This document shows positions 20,080 through 28,876 of a stretch of 57,561 bases of DNA, one piece after another; position 1 is the stretch's first letter, and each line of letters opens with the position of its first letter. The position numbers and the translations under genes are program-made. The stretch covers positions 1-57,561 of the IMG/VR virus record IMGVR_UViG_3300005095_000010. The stretch is one strand, 5' to 3'. The DNA is from a virus. The notes under the pieces were generated by a model. The model searched no databases and was not told the origin of the DNA. It worked only from the letters and a program-made list of their open reading frames with translations.

Positions 20080-21408
20080 ATGAAGTTAGCACCAGATGTA
20101 GAAGTTTATTTGAGTGTTAAAAAGAAGTTAAATAAAGAGAAAATTTACCAAGTAACTAATTTTAACCCTCACCCAAAACAAGCACTTATCTTGGATACAT
20201 TTTTTGAAGGTAAGTTTAGTATAATGACAATTACTTGTGGCAGACGTTTTGGCAAAACATACGCTATATCTGAAGCTGCATCAGCGGAATTGTTAGTGCC
20301 AAATGCATCAATACTACTTATCACTCCTACATTTTCTAACGCCAAGACGATGTTCGAGAATATTGAAAGAACCATAGTAAGTATGGGCATAAAAATAGTT
20401 TCAAGAGACTCAAAGGCTCTGACATTTACTTTAGAAAACCGTGCAACTATCTTTGTTGTTTCTCCAAAGTCCGTTGCTAACGCACTTGGTAGGAAATTTT
20501 CACTTGTAATTGTTGATGAGGGGCAAGATATTGATGACCTTGTTGACTTATTTGAGAACTACATTCAACCAGCGATGGCTGACTTTGGTACTGATGAGAA
20601 TGGGTATAATAATGCGAAGGCTATTTTTATTGGTACCGCTAGGGATGAAAGTAATGATTTGTATGAACTAATTTCAAGGGCATCATCAAAGAAATATTTC
20701 GGTTATATAAATTTTACTTTTCCAACATCGGACAATCCTTATATACCACAATCATTTATTGAGTCAAAAAGAAAAGAGCTAGACCCTGTAACTTTCGGTA
20801 GGGAGTATGAAGGTAAGTGGTCAAAATCTGATGGTGAGTTGATTTATTATGCGTTCAATGAAGATAAAAATGTGGTACCACATAATACTATAAAGTATAA
20901 TAAGGAAAGTTTATTTATTGCAGCACTTGATGTTGGGTTCACCGATAATACAGGGTATTTGGTAGGATTTGTTGAGCCATTTACAGGTAATATTTATATA
21001 ATTGGTGAGTATAAGGATAATGAGGCACCACTGTCTTACCATCAAGCTAAGATAAAAGAGCTTGATAATAGGTTTGGGAAGGTTAGAGATAGGTATATAG
21101 ACCCTGCTGCTGCTCAAATAGCGAATGATTTGTCCGTTGATTATAATATTTACACAACACCTGCTTATAACAAGATTGATGAGGGTATTAAATATGTCAA
21201 CCAAGCATTTTACCAAGGTAAATTATTTATTTCTGATAATTGCCCAGACCTAATTGCAGAAATTAAGAATCTATACTGGCAAAATGCCAAAACCAAGACT
21301 GTCAAAAAGACAAAGAAATTCAAACACTTTGACCTGTCTTTATCAACATTAAGATACTTGGTAGCTACTTGGAAAATACAGTCTGATGTGCAAATAGTAA
21401 AAATATAA
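20080..21408 (+). CDS. terL: Terminase large subunit, 442 aa
   Basis: ATPase domain with Walker A CGRRFGKT at residues 53-60 and Walker B SLVIVDEGQD at about 141-150, where the Glu after the Asp is the catalytic carboxylate. The nuclease (RNase H-fold) domain begins around residue 280 with ALDVGFTDN (Asp284), and RYIDPAAAQIANDLSV carries the second acidic ligand. Length is normal. It translocates DNA into the prohead using ATP and cuts the concatemer. The gene follows terS in typical order. Confidence 0.95.
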   Translation: MKLAPDVEVYLSVKKKLNKEKIYQVTNFNPHPKQALILDTFFEGKFSIMTITCGRRFGKTYAISEAASAELLVPNASILLITPTFSNAKTMFENIERTIVSMGIKIVSRDSKALTFTLENRATIFVVSPKSVANALGRKFSLVIVDEGQDIDDLVDLFENYIQPAMADFGTDENGYNNAKAIFIGTARDESNDLYELISRASSKKYFGYINFTFPTSDNPYIPQSFIESKRKELDPVTFGREYEGKWSKSDGELIYYAFNEDKNVVPHNTIKYNKESLFIAALDVGFTDNTGYLVGFVEPFTGNIYIIGEYKDNEAPLSYHQAKIKELDNRFGKVRDRYIDPAAAQIANDLSVDYNIYTTPAYNKIDEGIKYVNQAFYQGKLFISDNCPDLIAEIKNLYWQNAKTKTVKKTKKFKHFDLSLSTLRYLVATWKIQSDVQIVKI

Positions 21409-21428
21409 GCAGAGGTAATTACCTTTGC

Positions 21429-21435
21429 CGATATA
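21429..21435 (+). promoter_or_regulatory. Late promoter motif CGATATA
   Basis: CGATATATA, 33 nt before the portal start codon at 21462. Confidence 0.6.
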
Positions 21436-21461
21436 TAAAACAAATGATATAAAGGATGTTT

Positions 21462-22838
21462 ATGGGCTGGTTCAGCAATATGTTTGGAAGTGCTGGTGAT
21501 GACAATGGTTCCGTTAATGAATTTAATGGTATACAGACATTGGTAGTCTCTGGGCATGATACAAAAGCAACAAAAGCATCTTCTAAATACTTTGAAAGTT
21601 ACTCCGATGGTAATAAACCTACTTCTAAGAAAAATGAAGAGAACTATTTACATACATCAGAGTTAATATTTTCTGCTATTGATTATGTTTCAAAAGCAGC
21701 TAGTCAAGCTATACCGAGGCTTGTCAAAGTTAATCCATCTAATGGAGATAAGGAAGAAGTAACTGATAAAAAACTAATTCAGTGGTTGGCGGCACCTAAC
21801 CAATTTCAGAGTTGGGGAGAGATAGTTGAGTTAATAGTACAGGGGTACTTCCTGAGTGGTAACAGTTTTATTTCCCATGAATTGGTAAAAGGTAGATTTG
21901 AAAGTTGGCATTTAGGACCACCTAGTGCTGTCAAAGTAGTTCCAGATAAGAAAAAGTTTATCACGGGTTATGTTTATTTGGATAAAGTTGCTTACAAGAC
22001 AGAGGAAGTTATTCATTTTAAGAATCCAACCTTGAATAATATCTATTATGGGGTACCATCTGTACGACCACTGTTGGATACTTTGCTGTTAGAGGCAAGT
22101 TCCATAGGTGAGCTCAAACAATTTTATGAGGGTAGCACAATACTATCTGGTATTTTACAATCTGAATATAACCTATCTCCCGAACAAATACGTGAAATTA
22201 GGGAGCAATTTAAAGAGCTATATGGAAAACAAGGTTCTGAAAGACGTGGTACAGTAGTACTACCTGCACACATGTCTTACAATACTGTGCAGGCTACTCC
22301 AAAAGACTCAATGCTTTTGGATTCCTTAACAGTTTCCGAGAGAAGAGTCTTTAGGGTGTTTAAAATTAACCCTATTGCACTAGGTGGAGCTGAGCAGTCT
22401 ACATCCCACCCACAAGAGCTTATGAAAGCCACATTTAATACTGCGGTAAGACCTTATTTGTATAAAATAGAGGACCAGCTGACAGTATTTTTAAGAGAAA
22501 AGTTCAATGACCCTACATTAAAATTTTATTTTGATTTAGACAGAATTACAGAGTTGGAGACCCCACTTGATACAAAAGCAAATGCTAGTAAAACAATGTA
22601 CACTACTGGTATTGCATCACTTAATGAGGCTAGGGACTTGGTAGGCTTACCAAAACTTGATGAAGAAAATGCTGACAAACATATTTTGGCGGCTTATCTA
22701 TTTGGAGAAAATGCATCTTATGTAGAGGATGGGGGCACTATAGGAGCCCCAGCAACTGCTCCAGCTGGTAGTACTGACCCACATGGTGGAAGTGCAGATA
22801 TGCCAACAACTGATACAAATACATCAAACAACAATTAG
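21462..22838 (+). CDS. Portal protein, HK97 type, 458 aa
   Basis: I place the start at ATG 21462 (MGWFSNMFGSAGDD), because the ATG at 21456 overlaps the AAAGGA ribosome site; the layout AAAGGATnnTTATG matches other late genes. Conserved features of HK97-type portals are present: LIFSAIDYVSKAASQAIPRL, the clip and stem regions around LDTLLLEASSIGELKQFYEG, and a helical crown. The C terminus is Ala/Thr/Gly-rich. It forms the dodecameric DNA gate at one capsid vertex. Confidence 0.9.
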   Translation: MGWFSNMFGSAGDDNGSVNEFNGIQTLVVSGHDTKATKASSKYFESYSDGNKPTSKKNEENYLHTSELIFSAIDYVSKAASQAIPRLVKVNPSNGDKEEVTDKKLIQWLAAPNQFQSWGEIVELIVQGYFLSGNSFISHELVKGRFESWHLGPPSAVKVVPDKKKFITGYVYLDKVAYKTEEVIHFKNPTLNNIYYGVPSVRPLLDTLLLEASSIGELKQFYEGSTILSGILQSEYNLSPEQIREIREQFKELYGKQGSERRGTVVLPAHMSYNTVQATPKDSMLLDSLTVSERRVFRVFKINPIALGGAEQSTSHPQELMKATFNTAVRPYLYKIEDQLTVFLREKFNDPTLKFYFDLDRITELETPLDTKANASKTMYTTGIASLNEARDLVGLPKLDEENADKHILAAYLFGENASYVEDGGTIGAPATAPAGSTDPHGGSADMPTTDTNTSNNN

Positions 22839-22846
22839 GAGAATAA

Positions 22847-24151
22847 ATGAAATTCAATAAAAAAGATATTATAGGTTCCAAAACGGAACTTGTAATAAAA
22901 GAGACCACTGTTTCACAACCTAATGATGGTGTGGTAGTTATTTCTGGGTATGCAAACCGTTACTTAGATGAAAATGGTAAATTAGTTGTTGACCGTTCAG
23001 AGGAGTCAGTCCTGCCACAGGGGTACGACCTTTGTGATTTTATGAAGAACCCAATACTTCTTTATAGTCATGATAAATCGCAACCAATCGGTAAGATAAT
23101 TAACATAGATGTACGTGTAGATGGTCTTTACATAGAAGCTGAGGTACATAAGTTCATGAATGAGCAGGTGTACTACGGAGTACTAAATGGTATTTTGAAG
23201 ACTTTTTCTATAGGCTTTATGATACTTGATTATGCAGAAGTTGATGGTGTATATTTGTGGACTCAAACAAAACTATTGGAAATCTCTATAGTAAGTGTTC
23301 CAGATAATCAAGACTCCCTTTTCAGTGTTCTTACAGATGCTCCCTGCCAGACAGGTGTATGCCTTTTGGGTAGTAAAGCAATATCTTCCGAAACCATTAA
23401 ACAAAAGTCACTAGAGGCAAAAACTAAAGACTGGGTTTTGGTTGATAAAGAGAAGGTAAAAATGCATCTATCCGAGATTGGTAGAGAGGAGGATATAAAA
23501 GATGCCTACTTGGTAGTAAAAGATGTGTCTAACCAAGATACATGGAAGTTCCCTCACCATGATTTTGAACATGGCAGCCTTATTTTGAATAAAGGTGGAT
23601 TAAATTCTGCATTTTCCGCACTAAAGAGTGTCAAGGATGACGATATACTTTCTGTAGAAGAAAAGTTAGCTGCTGCGGAACACTTAAAAGGGCACTTTGA
23701 AGAACTATTACAAGATGGTTTGGTAGAAGAGGCAATTTTAGAAAATCTGACAGAGTTTATAACTGGACTTAAAAATCAATCTGAGGAAAGTACAGACATG
23801 AAAACTAAAGAAGAGGGTGCTACACAAGAGCAACCAGAGGCGGAAGTTACAGAAGCTGGTCAAGAAAATGAGACTTCTGAGGAAACTACTGAACAGCCCG
23901 CAGTGGAAACTACGATAAATTCTTCAGAGGAAACTGAAGAAGAGGAAGAGACTCAAAACCCAGAGGAAAATCAAGAAAAATCTGGTGAGGGTAACACTAA
24001 CTCTGACAGTAGTACGGTAGGTATGGAAGCTGTTGAAGCTTTTATTGGTTCTGCTAAGCAAACCCCTGAGGGTGTTGAGCAGTTGTTTGTGTTGTATGCT
24101 GAACTGGCAGACACACTTAATGAAGTATTATCATCTAATGAAGAGGATTAA
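22847..24151 (+). CDS. Prohead protease with fused scaffold-like region, 434 aa
   Basis: Residues about 25-165 are an HK97-type prohead protease (S78/U35 group): VVISGYANRYLDENGK, then PILLYSHDKSQPIGK with catalytic His75, and GILKTFSIGFMILDY with Ser121. A middle region from about 205 to 300 (WKFPHHDFEHGSL and AAEHLKGHFEELL) is a small helical domain often found attached to prohead protease genes. The last 130 residues are Glu/Thr-rich and low complexity, like a delta or scaffold segment that is probably cleaved out. It matures the capsid, which begins 2 bp downstream. A fused protease-scaffold gene explains why no separate scaffold is seen. Confidence 0.85.
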   Translation: MKFNKKDIIGSKTELVIKETTVSQPNDGVVVISGYANRYLDENGKLVVDRSEESVLPQGYDLCDFMKNPILLYSHDKSQPIGKIINIDVRVDGLYIEAEVHKFMNEQVYYGVLNGILKTFSIGFMILDYAEVDGVYLWTQTKLLEISIVSVPDNQDSLFSVLTDAPCQTGVCLLGSKAISSETIKQKSLEAKTKDWVLVDKEKVKMHLSEIGREEDIKDAYLVVKDVSNQDTWKFPHHDFEHGSLILNKGGLNSAFSALKSVKDDDILSVEEKLAAAEHLKGHFEELLQDGLVEEAILENLTEFITGLKNQSEESTDMKTKEEGATQEQPEAEVTEAGQENETSEETTEQPAVETTINSSEETEEEEETQNPEENQEKSGEGNTNSDSSTVGMEAVEAFIGSAKQTPEGVEQLFVLYAELADTLNEVLSSNEED

Positions 24152-24153
24152 AA

Positions 24154-25356
24154 ATGAAAATTAAAGCCATTGAAGATTTGGAAGCAAAAGTAAAAGAGCT
24201 TGCAGAGAAGCTGGTAGCAGAAAAAGAAGCTGCTGACCAAAAAATTAAAGATTTGGAAGCTGATTTTGCCGACAAACTCGCAGAAAGAAAAACAGAATTT
24301 GATGGAGAGGCAACTTTCTCTGCAAAAGACATTGAGAAGCTGAAGAAAAAATCGGCTGATATGTATCTTAATTCACTGCTTCTTGGTAAGCCAGTTGACC
24401 AAATGGAAGGTTACAAAGACCTATCTGCTATGGTAGAGAAAGCAATTGTACCAGCGGATGTACCAAGTTGGTTGGCGGAAGAGTTCTCTAGCCAAATTCT
24501 TGAAGACCTTGAACTTGAGCTCAAAATTGAGAGCCTATTTGCAAAAGTTAATATGCCTGAAAACAGAAATCAATTCTCGATTCCTGCTATTGTTGGTGAT
24601 GTACAGGCATACCTGATTGCACCTGGCGACGATGCTATTGAAAGTGCTATTAGCTCTGCTAAAGTAACTTTTGAAACTAAGCGTATCAAAACACTTGTTG
24701 GTGTCACCGACCAAGCTGACCATGAATCAGTTGTTATGATGACTGATATTGTTCGTGCAAGACTTGTTAAGTCACTTGCAAAAGCTTCTGAGGATGCAAT
24801 CATCAACGGAGATACTGCTATTGCAAACAACAATGATGTTCGTAAAGCATTTGACGGTCTATTGAAACTAGCTATTGCAGCTGGTAACACTGTTGATGGT
24901 GGTGGTGTTGCTCCTACAGCGGCTACTATTGCAGCTACTAGACAAGTTCTTGGTGTATATGGTGTAAACCTTGCAGACCTTGTTATCATTGTAAACTTCT
25001 CTACTGCGTTCAAACTACTTGAGCTTGCAGAAGTAATTACTGTTGATAAATATGGTCCAGCTGCTACTATTATCACTGGTGAGCTTGGTAAAATTTGGGG
25101 GATACCAATCGTTGTATCTGAGTATGTACGTACTGACCTTGATGCAAACGGTGAGAATGCAGGTTCTGGTGACAAAACAGTTCTTCTGATTGTCAACAAA
25201 GGATACTTTGCAGTTGCTGATAGAGGTAATGTCACTGTTGAAATTGAGCGTAGAGCAGTTAGTTCAACTAACCTTTATGTTGGTTTCCGTGACTTCGACT
25301 TCAAAATGCTGTCTGCTGGATTCACTCCTGTTGCAGCTCTTGTAAACGTAGCGTAA
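24154..25356 (+). CDS. Major capsid protein, HK97 fold, 400 aa
   Basis: An N-terminal coiled coil of about 60 residues (LEAKVKELAEKLVAEKEAAD) resembles the HK97 delta domain, removed by the protease. The core then shows PADVPSWLAEEFSSQILEDL, an E-loop region, and the C-terminal STNLYVGFRDFDFKMLSAGFTPVAAL typical of HK97-fold capsids. The gene is richer in Ala/Gly codons than its neighbours, as expected for an abundant protein. A short hairpin follows the stop. Confidence 0.9.
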   Translation: MKIKAIEDLEAKVKELAEKLVAEKEAADQKIKDLEADFADKLAERKTEFDGEATFSAKDIEKLKKKSADMYLNSLLLGKPVDQMEGYKDLSAMVEKAIVPADVPSWLAEEFSSQILEDLELELKIESLFAKVNMPENRNQFSIPAIVGDVQAYLIAPGDDAIESAISSAKVTFETKRIKTLVGVTDQADHESVVMMTDIVRARLVKSLAKASEDAIINGDTAIANNNDVRKAFDGLLKLAIAAGNTVDGGGVAPTAATIAATRQVLGVYGVNLADLVIIVNFSTAFKLLELAEVITVDKYGPAATIITGELGKIWGIPIVVSEYVRTDLDANGENAGSGDKTVLLIVNKGYFAVADRGNVTVEIERRAVSSTNLYVGFRDFDFKMLSAGFTPVAALVNVA

Positions 25357-25361
25357 GCTAC

Positions 25362-25375
25362 TCCCCTTCGGGGGA
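25362..25375 (+). terminator. Hairpin after the capsid gene
   Basis: T-CCCC-TTCG-GGGG-A, just behind the capsid stop. There is no T-run, so it probably only limits readthrough or protects mRNA. Confidence 0.5.
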
Positions 25376-25397
25376 AGATTATAAAATAGGATTACTT

Positions 25398-25670
25398 ATG
25401 TTTCAACTAAATTCAACTTTAACATTAACAATTATTATTTCCACCTTGATAGCTATCACAGGTGTTGCTATTTATGTACAAAGTGCAAGAATAGAGAATT
25501 ACAAACAACAACTACAAAACTCAGCCACTACTGCCAAGGTAGTTGAGGAGGCTCATAAAACAGCTTCTTTTGAGCAAAAACAGGCAATTACTTTTAATAA
25601 AGATAAGGATTCTATAAATGAAGTCAATATTACTAACCTTCCTGATGGTAACTACACTATTTCTTTTTAA
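25398..25670 (+). CDS. Inner-membrane spanin (Rz-like), 90 aa
   Basis: A single N-terminal membrane helix (LTLTIIISTLIAITGVAIYV, about residues 8-27) is followed by a helical periplasmic segment (KQQLQNSATTAKVVEEAHKTASFEQ) and a C-terminal beta tail ending YTISF. This is the layout of an i-spanin, whose periplasmic helix forms a complex with an o-spanin lipoprotein. Confirmation comes from the overlapping lipoprotein gene at 25618 in another frame. Spanins fuse the two membranes in the last step of lysis of Gram-negative hosts. Confidence 0.75.
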   Translation: MFQLNSTLTLTIIISTLIAITGVAIYVQSARIENYKQQLQNSATTAKVVEEAHKTASFEQKQAITFNKDKDSINEVNITNLPDGNYTISF

Positions 25671-25779
25671 TGGGTGTTCAGAGCGTATTATTTACGTTGA
25701 TAAACCTTGCCCACAATTACAAACATGGGAAGTAGATGGTATTGACTCTATAGATTTTGAAATAAAAACTAGGAATTGA
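25618..25779 (+). CDS. Outer-membrane spanin lipoprotein (Rz1-like), 53 aa
   Basis: Short overlapping gene: ATG 25618, TGA 25777-25779. It starts MKSILLTFLMVTTLFLFNGC, a signal peptide with lipobox FNGC (Cys20), leaving a mature part of 34 residues (CSERIIYVDKPCPQL and onward). AAGGA lies about eight bases before the start. It overlaps the last 53 bp of the i-spanin in another frame, the classic embedded or overlapping Rz/Rz1 arrangement. Unlike lambda Rz1, it is not Pro-rich. Confidence 0.75.
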   Translation: MKSILLTFLMVTTLFLFNGCSERIIYVDKPCPQLQTWEVDGIDSIDFEIKTRN

Positions 25780-25780
25780 C

Positions 25781-25927
25781 ATGAAAAGAGTTGTAGAAGT
25801 TTCTGCAGAGGAGTTTGAAAAGTTAGTAAATAAACTTAAAGAGTGCTTAAAAGCCAACAAAATCCTCAATGAACAAATCAGAGAATATAACAAAAATTTT
25901 GCAAATAAAGAGGGTAAAGATGGCTGA
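25781..25927 (+). CDS. Short coiled-coil protein, 48 aa
   Basis: ATG 25781, TGA 25925-25927, starting 1 bp after the o-spanin stop and ending over the ATG of the next gene. The sequence (MKRVVEVSAEEFEKLVNKLK and onward) is an amphipathic, Lys/Glu-rich helix of about 40 residues. Tight coupling on both sides supports it as real. Unknown role within the lysis or neck region. Confidence 0.6.
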   Translation: MKRVVEVSAEEFEKLVNKLKECLKANKILNEQIREYNKNFANKEGKDG

Positions 25928-26348
25928 TATTGGTGAAAGAGTAGCATTAGTTGAGCAAGCACTGGCTAGATTGACAATAATTCAAGAAGAGCAGACAAAG
26001 CAAACAGAGAGAATTATACGTTCTATGGACAATTTTACAAAAATTTCTGTCACTGTTGAGCAAAATGCAAAAGATATTGATATTTTACATGAAGCTATAG
26101 CTAAAATGCATGATAACTTACAAGAAGTCAGAGAAGGTAGTACAGATGTAAAGGAATACTGTACAACACTTAGCTTTAGTAGACTTAGAATGGCAATCTC
26201 GGTATCTGTGGCTGTTGTTATGGCAGTATTTGGATACCTGTACGCAGATGTTTCAAAAGCTGTTAGTAAATGTAGTTACCTAGAGAAAGAGGTAATTAAA
26301 TTGGAAATGCAGCATAGAGAGGTATTCAATGGAAAAATTAAACGATAA
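25920..26348 (+). CDS. Coiled-coil protein with one C-terminal membrane helix, 142 aa (XhlA-like layout)
   Basis: Start at MADIGERVALVEQALARLT. About 95 residues of coiled coil (QEEQTKQTERIIRSMDNF and onward) are followed by a membrane helix (MAISVSVAVVMAVFGYLYA) and a charged tail. A coiled coil plus a single membrane helix next to a holin and endolysin resembles XhlA-type hemolysin accessory proteins, but the resemblance is in layout only. It overlaps the holin-like gene by 20 bp. Confidence 0.65.
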   Translation: MADIGERVALVEQALARLTIIQEEQTKQTERIIRSMDNFTKISVTVEQNAKDIDILHEAIAKMHDNLQEVREGSTDVKEYCTTLSFSRLRMAISVSVAVVMAVFGYLYADVSKAVSKCSYLEKEVIKLEMQHREVFNGKIKR

Positions 26349-26553
26349 CAGAGTATCTAAAAACACTAGACCACTGCTTTTAATTTATATGGTGGTGTTT
26401 ATTACTGCGTTGGCAGTAGCTGATGCTGCTATTGAGGGGTTTGATGTACCTGAAAATTATATCACGTTATTTCAAATTCTTATAACAACCTCTGCGGCTA
26501 CTTACTATGGAGCAAGAAGTATTGAGAAACTGAATGCTATGAAGGATTATTAA
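26329..26553 (+). CDS. Holin-like protein, 74 aa
   Basis: Begins MEKLNDNRVSKNTRPLLLIYMVVF. Two membrane helices (LLLIYMVVFITALAVADAA and YITLFQILITTSAATYYGA) lie between a polar N terminus and a short charged C terminus. The Arg-Pro before the first helix and the overall layout are like the GTA-type holin family. The stop overlaps the endolysin start, and the spanin pair lies just upstream, so this is the best holin candidate. It would form holes that let the amidase reach the cell wall. Confidence 0.75.
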   Translation: MEKLNDNRVSKNTRPLLLIYMVVFITALAVADAAIEGFDVPENYITLFQILITTSAATYYGARSIEKLNAMKDY

Positions 26554-27098
26554 TGAAGATTGCTTTAATAGCTGGACATGATAGTTACTTTAAGCAAGGG
26601 GCTGTGGCTTCTGGCATTTCAGAGAATGTTTTTTGGAATGAATTATTGGAAGAAATTATTGATATTTTGCCTTCTAAGCATAAATACAAAATCTTTCATA
26701 GACCTAACCAGAGTGTTTATGGGTATAGAGGTGCTGTAAGTAGATTGCACAAAGATATAGACCATTGGGGAGCACAAGTAGATATAGAATTTCATTTTAA
26801 TGCTGCTGCATCCAAAGCCTCTGGTCATGAAGTTTTATATTATAAACACTCAAGAAGTGGCAAAGCTTTAGCAACAATTCTAAATGATAGTTTTACAAAG
26901 TTTTTAAATAACCCAAACAGGGGTATAAAACCAGTAGGACGTAACGATAGAGGTGGGTATCAATTAGCTATAGGTCGTAGTGTATCACTATTACCAGAGC
27001 CATTTTTTGGTACCACAGAAATACAAGATTTTTTAAAAGTAGGTGGCAAGCGTCACCTACTTATTGACTCTATAATTTCATTTTTAGAGGCTATATAA
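26553..27098 (+). CDS. Endolysin, N-acetylmuramoyl-L-alanine amidase (Amidase_3-like), 181 aa
   Basis: Zinc ligand pattern of Amidase_3: AGHDSYFKQGAVASG with His9, SENVFW with Glu24, and DIEFHFNAAA with His81; the catalytic Glu is likely in LLPEPFFG (about residue 153). The length matches a single-domain enzyme without a cell-wall-binding domain. It cleaves the amide between N-acetylmuramic acid and L-Ala. No signal peptide, so export depends on the holin. Confidence 0.85.
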   Translation: MKIALIAGHDSYFKQGAVASGISENVFWNELLEEIIDILPSKHKYKIFHRPNQSVYGYRGAVSRLHKDIDHWGAQVDIEFHFNAAASKASGHEVLYYKHSRSGKALATILNDSFTKFLNNPNRGIKPVGRNDRGGYQLAIGRSVSLLPEPFFGTTEIQDFLKVGGKRHLLIDSIISFLEAI

Positions 27099-27118
27099 AC
27101 TATACTTCAGTTTTAGTA

Positions 27119-27125
27119 CGATATA
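27119..27125 (+). promoter_or_regulatory. Late promoter motif CGATATA
   Basis: CGATATACT, 35 nt before the start codon at 27154. Confidence 0.6.
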
Positions 27126-27153
27126 CTTGTAAATAAAACTACAAGGAACAACT

Positions 27154-27417
27154 ATGGTCGTACTAAAATACACAGGAAAAGGTATCATCAGTCGTGGTAT
27201 TCACTTTTCTCCTACATACAATGCTGGGTTATACGATGTGCCTAAAGAGGACGCAGACTATCTACTAGCTACTTTCCCAAAACATTTCGTACTTATTGAG
27301 AAAAAAGCTTCTACAAAAACTGAAGAAGTTGAGAAGACTACCACAAAAGAGCCAGAAGCAAAGCCTGCAAGAAAAAGACGTACTCGTAAAAAAGCGGAGA
27401 CAGAAGCAAAAGAGTAA
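27154..27417 (+). CDS. Small protein with basic tail, 87 aa, probably head-related
   Basis: A short beta domain of about 50 residues (MVVLKYTGKGIISRGIHFSP and onward, ending FPKHFVLIEKK) is followed by a tail of alternating Lys, Glu and Thr and an Arg/Lys patch (KPARKRRTRKKAETE). A related small fold is found between capsid and connector genes in many siphoviruses. The basic tail could touch DNA. I give no family name. Confidence 0.7.
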   Translation: MVVLKYTGKGIISRGIHFSPTYNAGLYDVPKEDADYLLATFPKHFVLIEKKASTKTEEVEKTTTKEPEAKPARKRRTRKKAETEAKE

Positions 27418-27426
27418 AGGATTACT

Positions 27427-27978
27427 ATGATTTTAGAAGAACTGCTACAAGAGTTGAAGCAGTATCTACGCATAGAGCAGGACGATACAGAGCAGGATGA
27501 TTACCTAAAATCATTCTGTGAGGCTGCTGATGGGTACATATCTGCACAATACAACTTCAATATTATAACAAAACCTGTAACTAGCAAACAAATGCTTACC
27601 GCTTCACGAAGGAATAAGTTATATTTACCTAAAGTCCCTGTAATTGCTGATAGTGTTGAAATAACAAAGCCAGACAATACATTAGAGACTACTCCGTTTA
27701 CACTAATAGGTGGTGCTATTATATTTGATGAGCCTATTGATTATATGTTTGGAGTGTATACTATAACTTACTCATCTGGTACAGTAGATTCTGTAGAAAA
27801 TAGAGGAGATATTGAGCATTGTATTCAATTAGCCGCATGGTTGTACAGAATAGCGGATAAAGGTTTGGAAGGTATAGACCAGATTTCCACTGGTGTTAAG
27901 GAAAGTGCAAAAATGTTTGCTGGTATTCCTAAGAATATTACTACCTATTTTGAATCAAGACAACCAATAAGGCTATAA
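27427..27978 (+). CDS. Head-tail connector, HK97 gp6-like, 183 aa
   Basis: An N-terminal helical part (LEELLQELKQYLRIEQDDTEQDDYLKSF, then AADGYISAQYN) is characteristic of gp6-like head-completion proteins; it is followed by a beta insert (LYLPKVPVIADSVEITKPDN) and a C-terminal helix. The gene position after portal, protease and capsid is as expected. It forms the ring under the portal. Confidence 0.75.
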   Translation: MILEELLQELKQYLRIEQDDTEQDDYLKSFCEAADGYISAQYNFNIITKPVTSKQMLTASRRNKLYLPKVPVIADSVEITKPDNTLETTPFTLIGGAIIFDEPIDYMFGVYTITYSSGTVDSVENRGDIEHCIQLAAWLYRIADKGLEGIDQISTGVKESAKMFAGIPKNITTYFESRQPIRL

Positions 27979-27979
27979 A

Positions 27980-28459
27980 ATGGCTACAGGTACTTGGGAG
28001 CAAGGTATTGGTAGAAAAATATGGAAGAATATACGTCTTGACATTAACAAGTACCAGCAACACCTTGCAAAAGGTTACGCTGATAGTGCAAGAAGGCAAT
28101 TATCATCTTGGGAAAGGGCAGTTGAGAGAGTATTAAGTGACCCTTTGGGGAAAGAAGATTGGCATGGTATTAGAGACCCATCAAGAAAATTCCCATACCT
28201 AAATACTGGTACACAAGTAAATAGTATTTCGTCTGGTGTTACATTCAAATCTACTGGACAAGGTAATTTTTCCATTACCTCATGGGCAGAGATAGAGGTA
28301 CCTTATGCTGCTTTCACAAGTTTGGGTTATAAGCCAAGAAAAGATGGTAAGAAACCTAACTGGATTGGGTGGATGGATGATGTATTTAAAGGCACCAGAG
28401 GATTTAACTCTGTTGAGGACATTTTTGAGCTACTAACATTAGAAAGGGCAGGATTATGA
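27980..28459 (+). CDS. Neck/tail-completion protein, HK97 gp10-like, 159 aa
   Basis: Helical N-terminal part (KIWKNIRLDINKYQQHLA) and a beta-rich C-terminal half (GTQVNSISSGVTF) with an aromatic cluster (PNWIGWMDD), as in HK97 gp10-like proteins. Position between the gp6-like connector and the tail terminator supports the assignment, which is weaker than for its neighbours. Overlaps the next gene by 4 bp. Confidence 0.6.
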   Translation: MATGTWEQGIGRKIWKNIRLDINKYQQHLAKGYADSARRQLSSWERAVERVLSDPLGKEDWHGIRDPSRKFPYLNTGTQVNSISSGVTFKSTGQGNFSITSWAEIEVPYAAFTSLGYKPRKDGKKPNWIGWMDDVFKGTRGFNSVEDIFELLTLERAGL

Positions 28460-28869
28460 GTATTAGACAAGACTCAGTTGAGGAGTTAGCAGCTGATTTT
28501 GCTGCATCACCCTCATTTAAGCACGTTTATAAAAATATAGTACCAGTGTGGACAAAAGTAAATAATACTCCATCTGTTGCTATACTATATAGCGAAGAGT
28601 ACGCAGATAGAGACTCTCTGACAAGCAATAAAATTAAATATAACGGTACTATTTTAGTATACATCTATAATAAACAATCATCTGCAAAATATGAAGATAT
28701 CTTATCAGATTTGATAGAGGAAGCTCAAACTATAGTCATGGAAAATACATATCTTCAGTGTAATACAGTTGAGTGTATTGTTAGTGAGCTTAAAAAAGAT
28801 GGTGGTACCGTGCATCCGTGGGCAATAGCACAACTCAAAATACGGATAAAATATATTCATAGGATTTAG
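28456..28869 (+). CDS. Tail terminator-like protein, 137 aa
   Basis: Compact alpha/beta protein with a helix at the start (SVEELAADFAAS), strands (TPSVAILYSEEY and YNGTILVYIYNK), a helix (DILSDLIEEAQTIV) and a final strand (AQLKIRIKYIH). This is the topology of tail terminator proteins such as lambda gpU. It caps the tail tube at the head-proximal end. Assignment depends on order and fold. Confidence 0.6.
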   Translation: MSIRQDSVEELAADFAASPSFKHVYKNIVPVWTKVNNTPSVAILYSEEYADRDSLTSNKIKYNGTILVYIYNKQSSAKYEDILSDLIEEAQTIVMENTYLQCNTVECIVSELKKDGGTVHPWAIAQLKIRIKYIHRI

Positions 28870-28876
28870 CATATAC

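Noticed and set aside
24570-25235. Long leftward frame of 221 codons within the capsid gene
   Set aside because: Ser/Val-rich low-complexity antisense shadow of the capsid gene, with no ribosome site and opposite to strong rightward coding.
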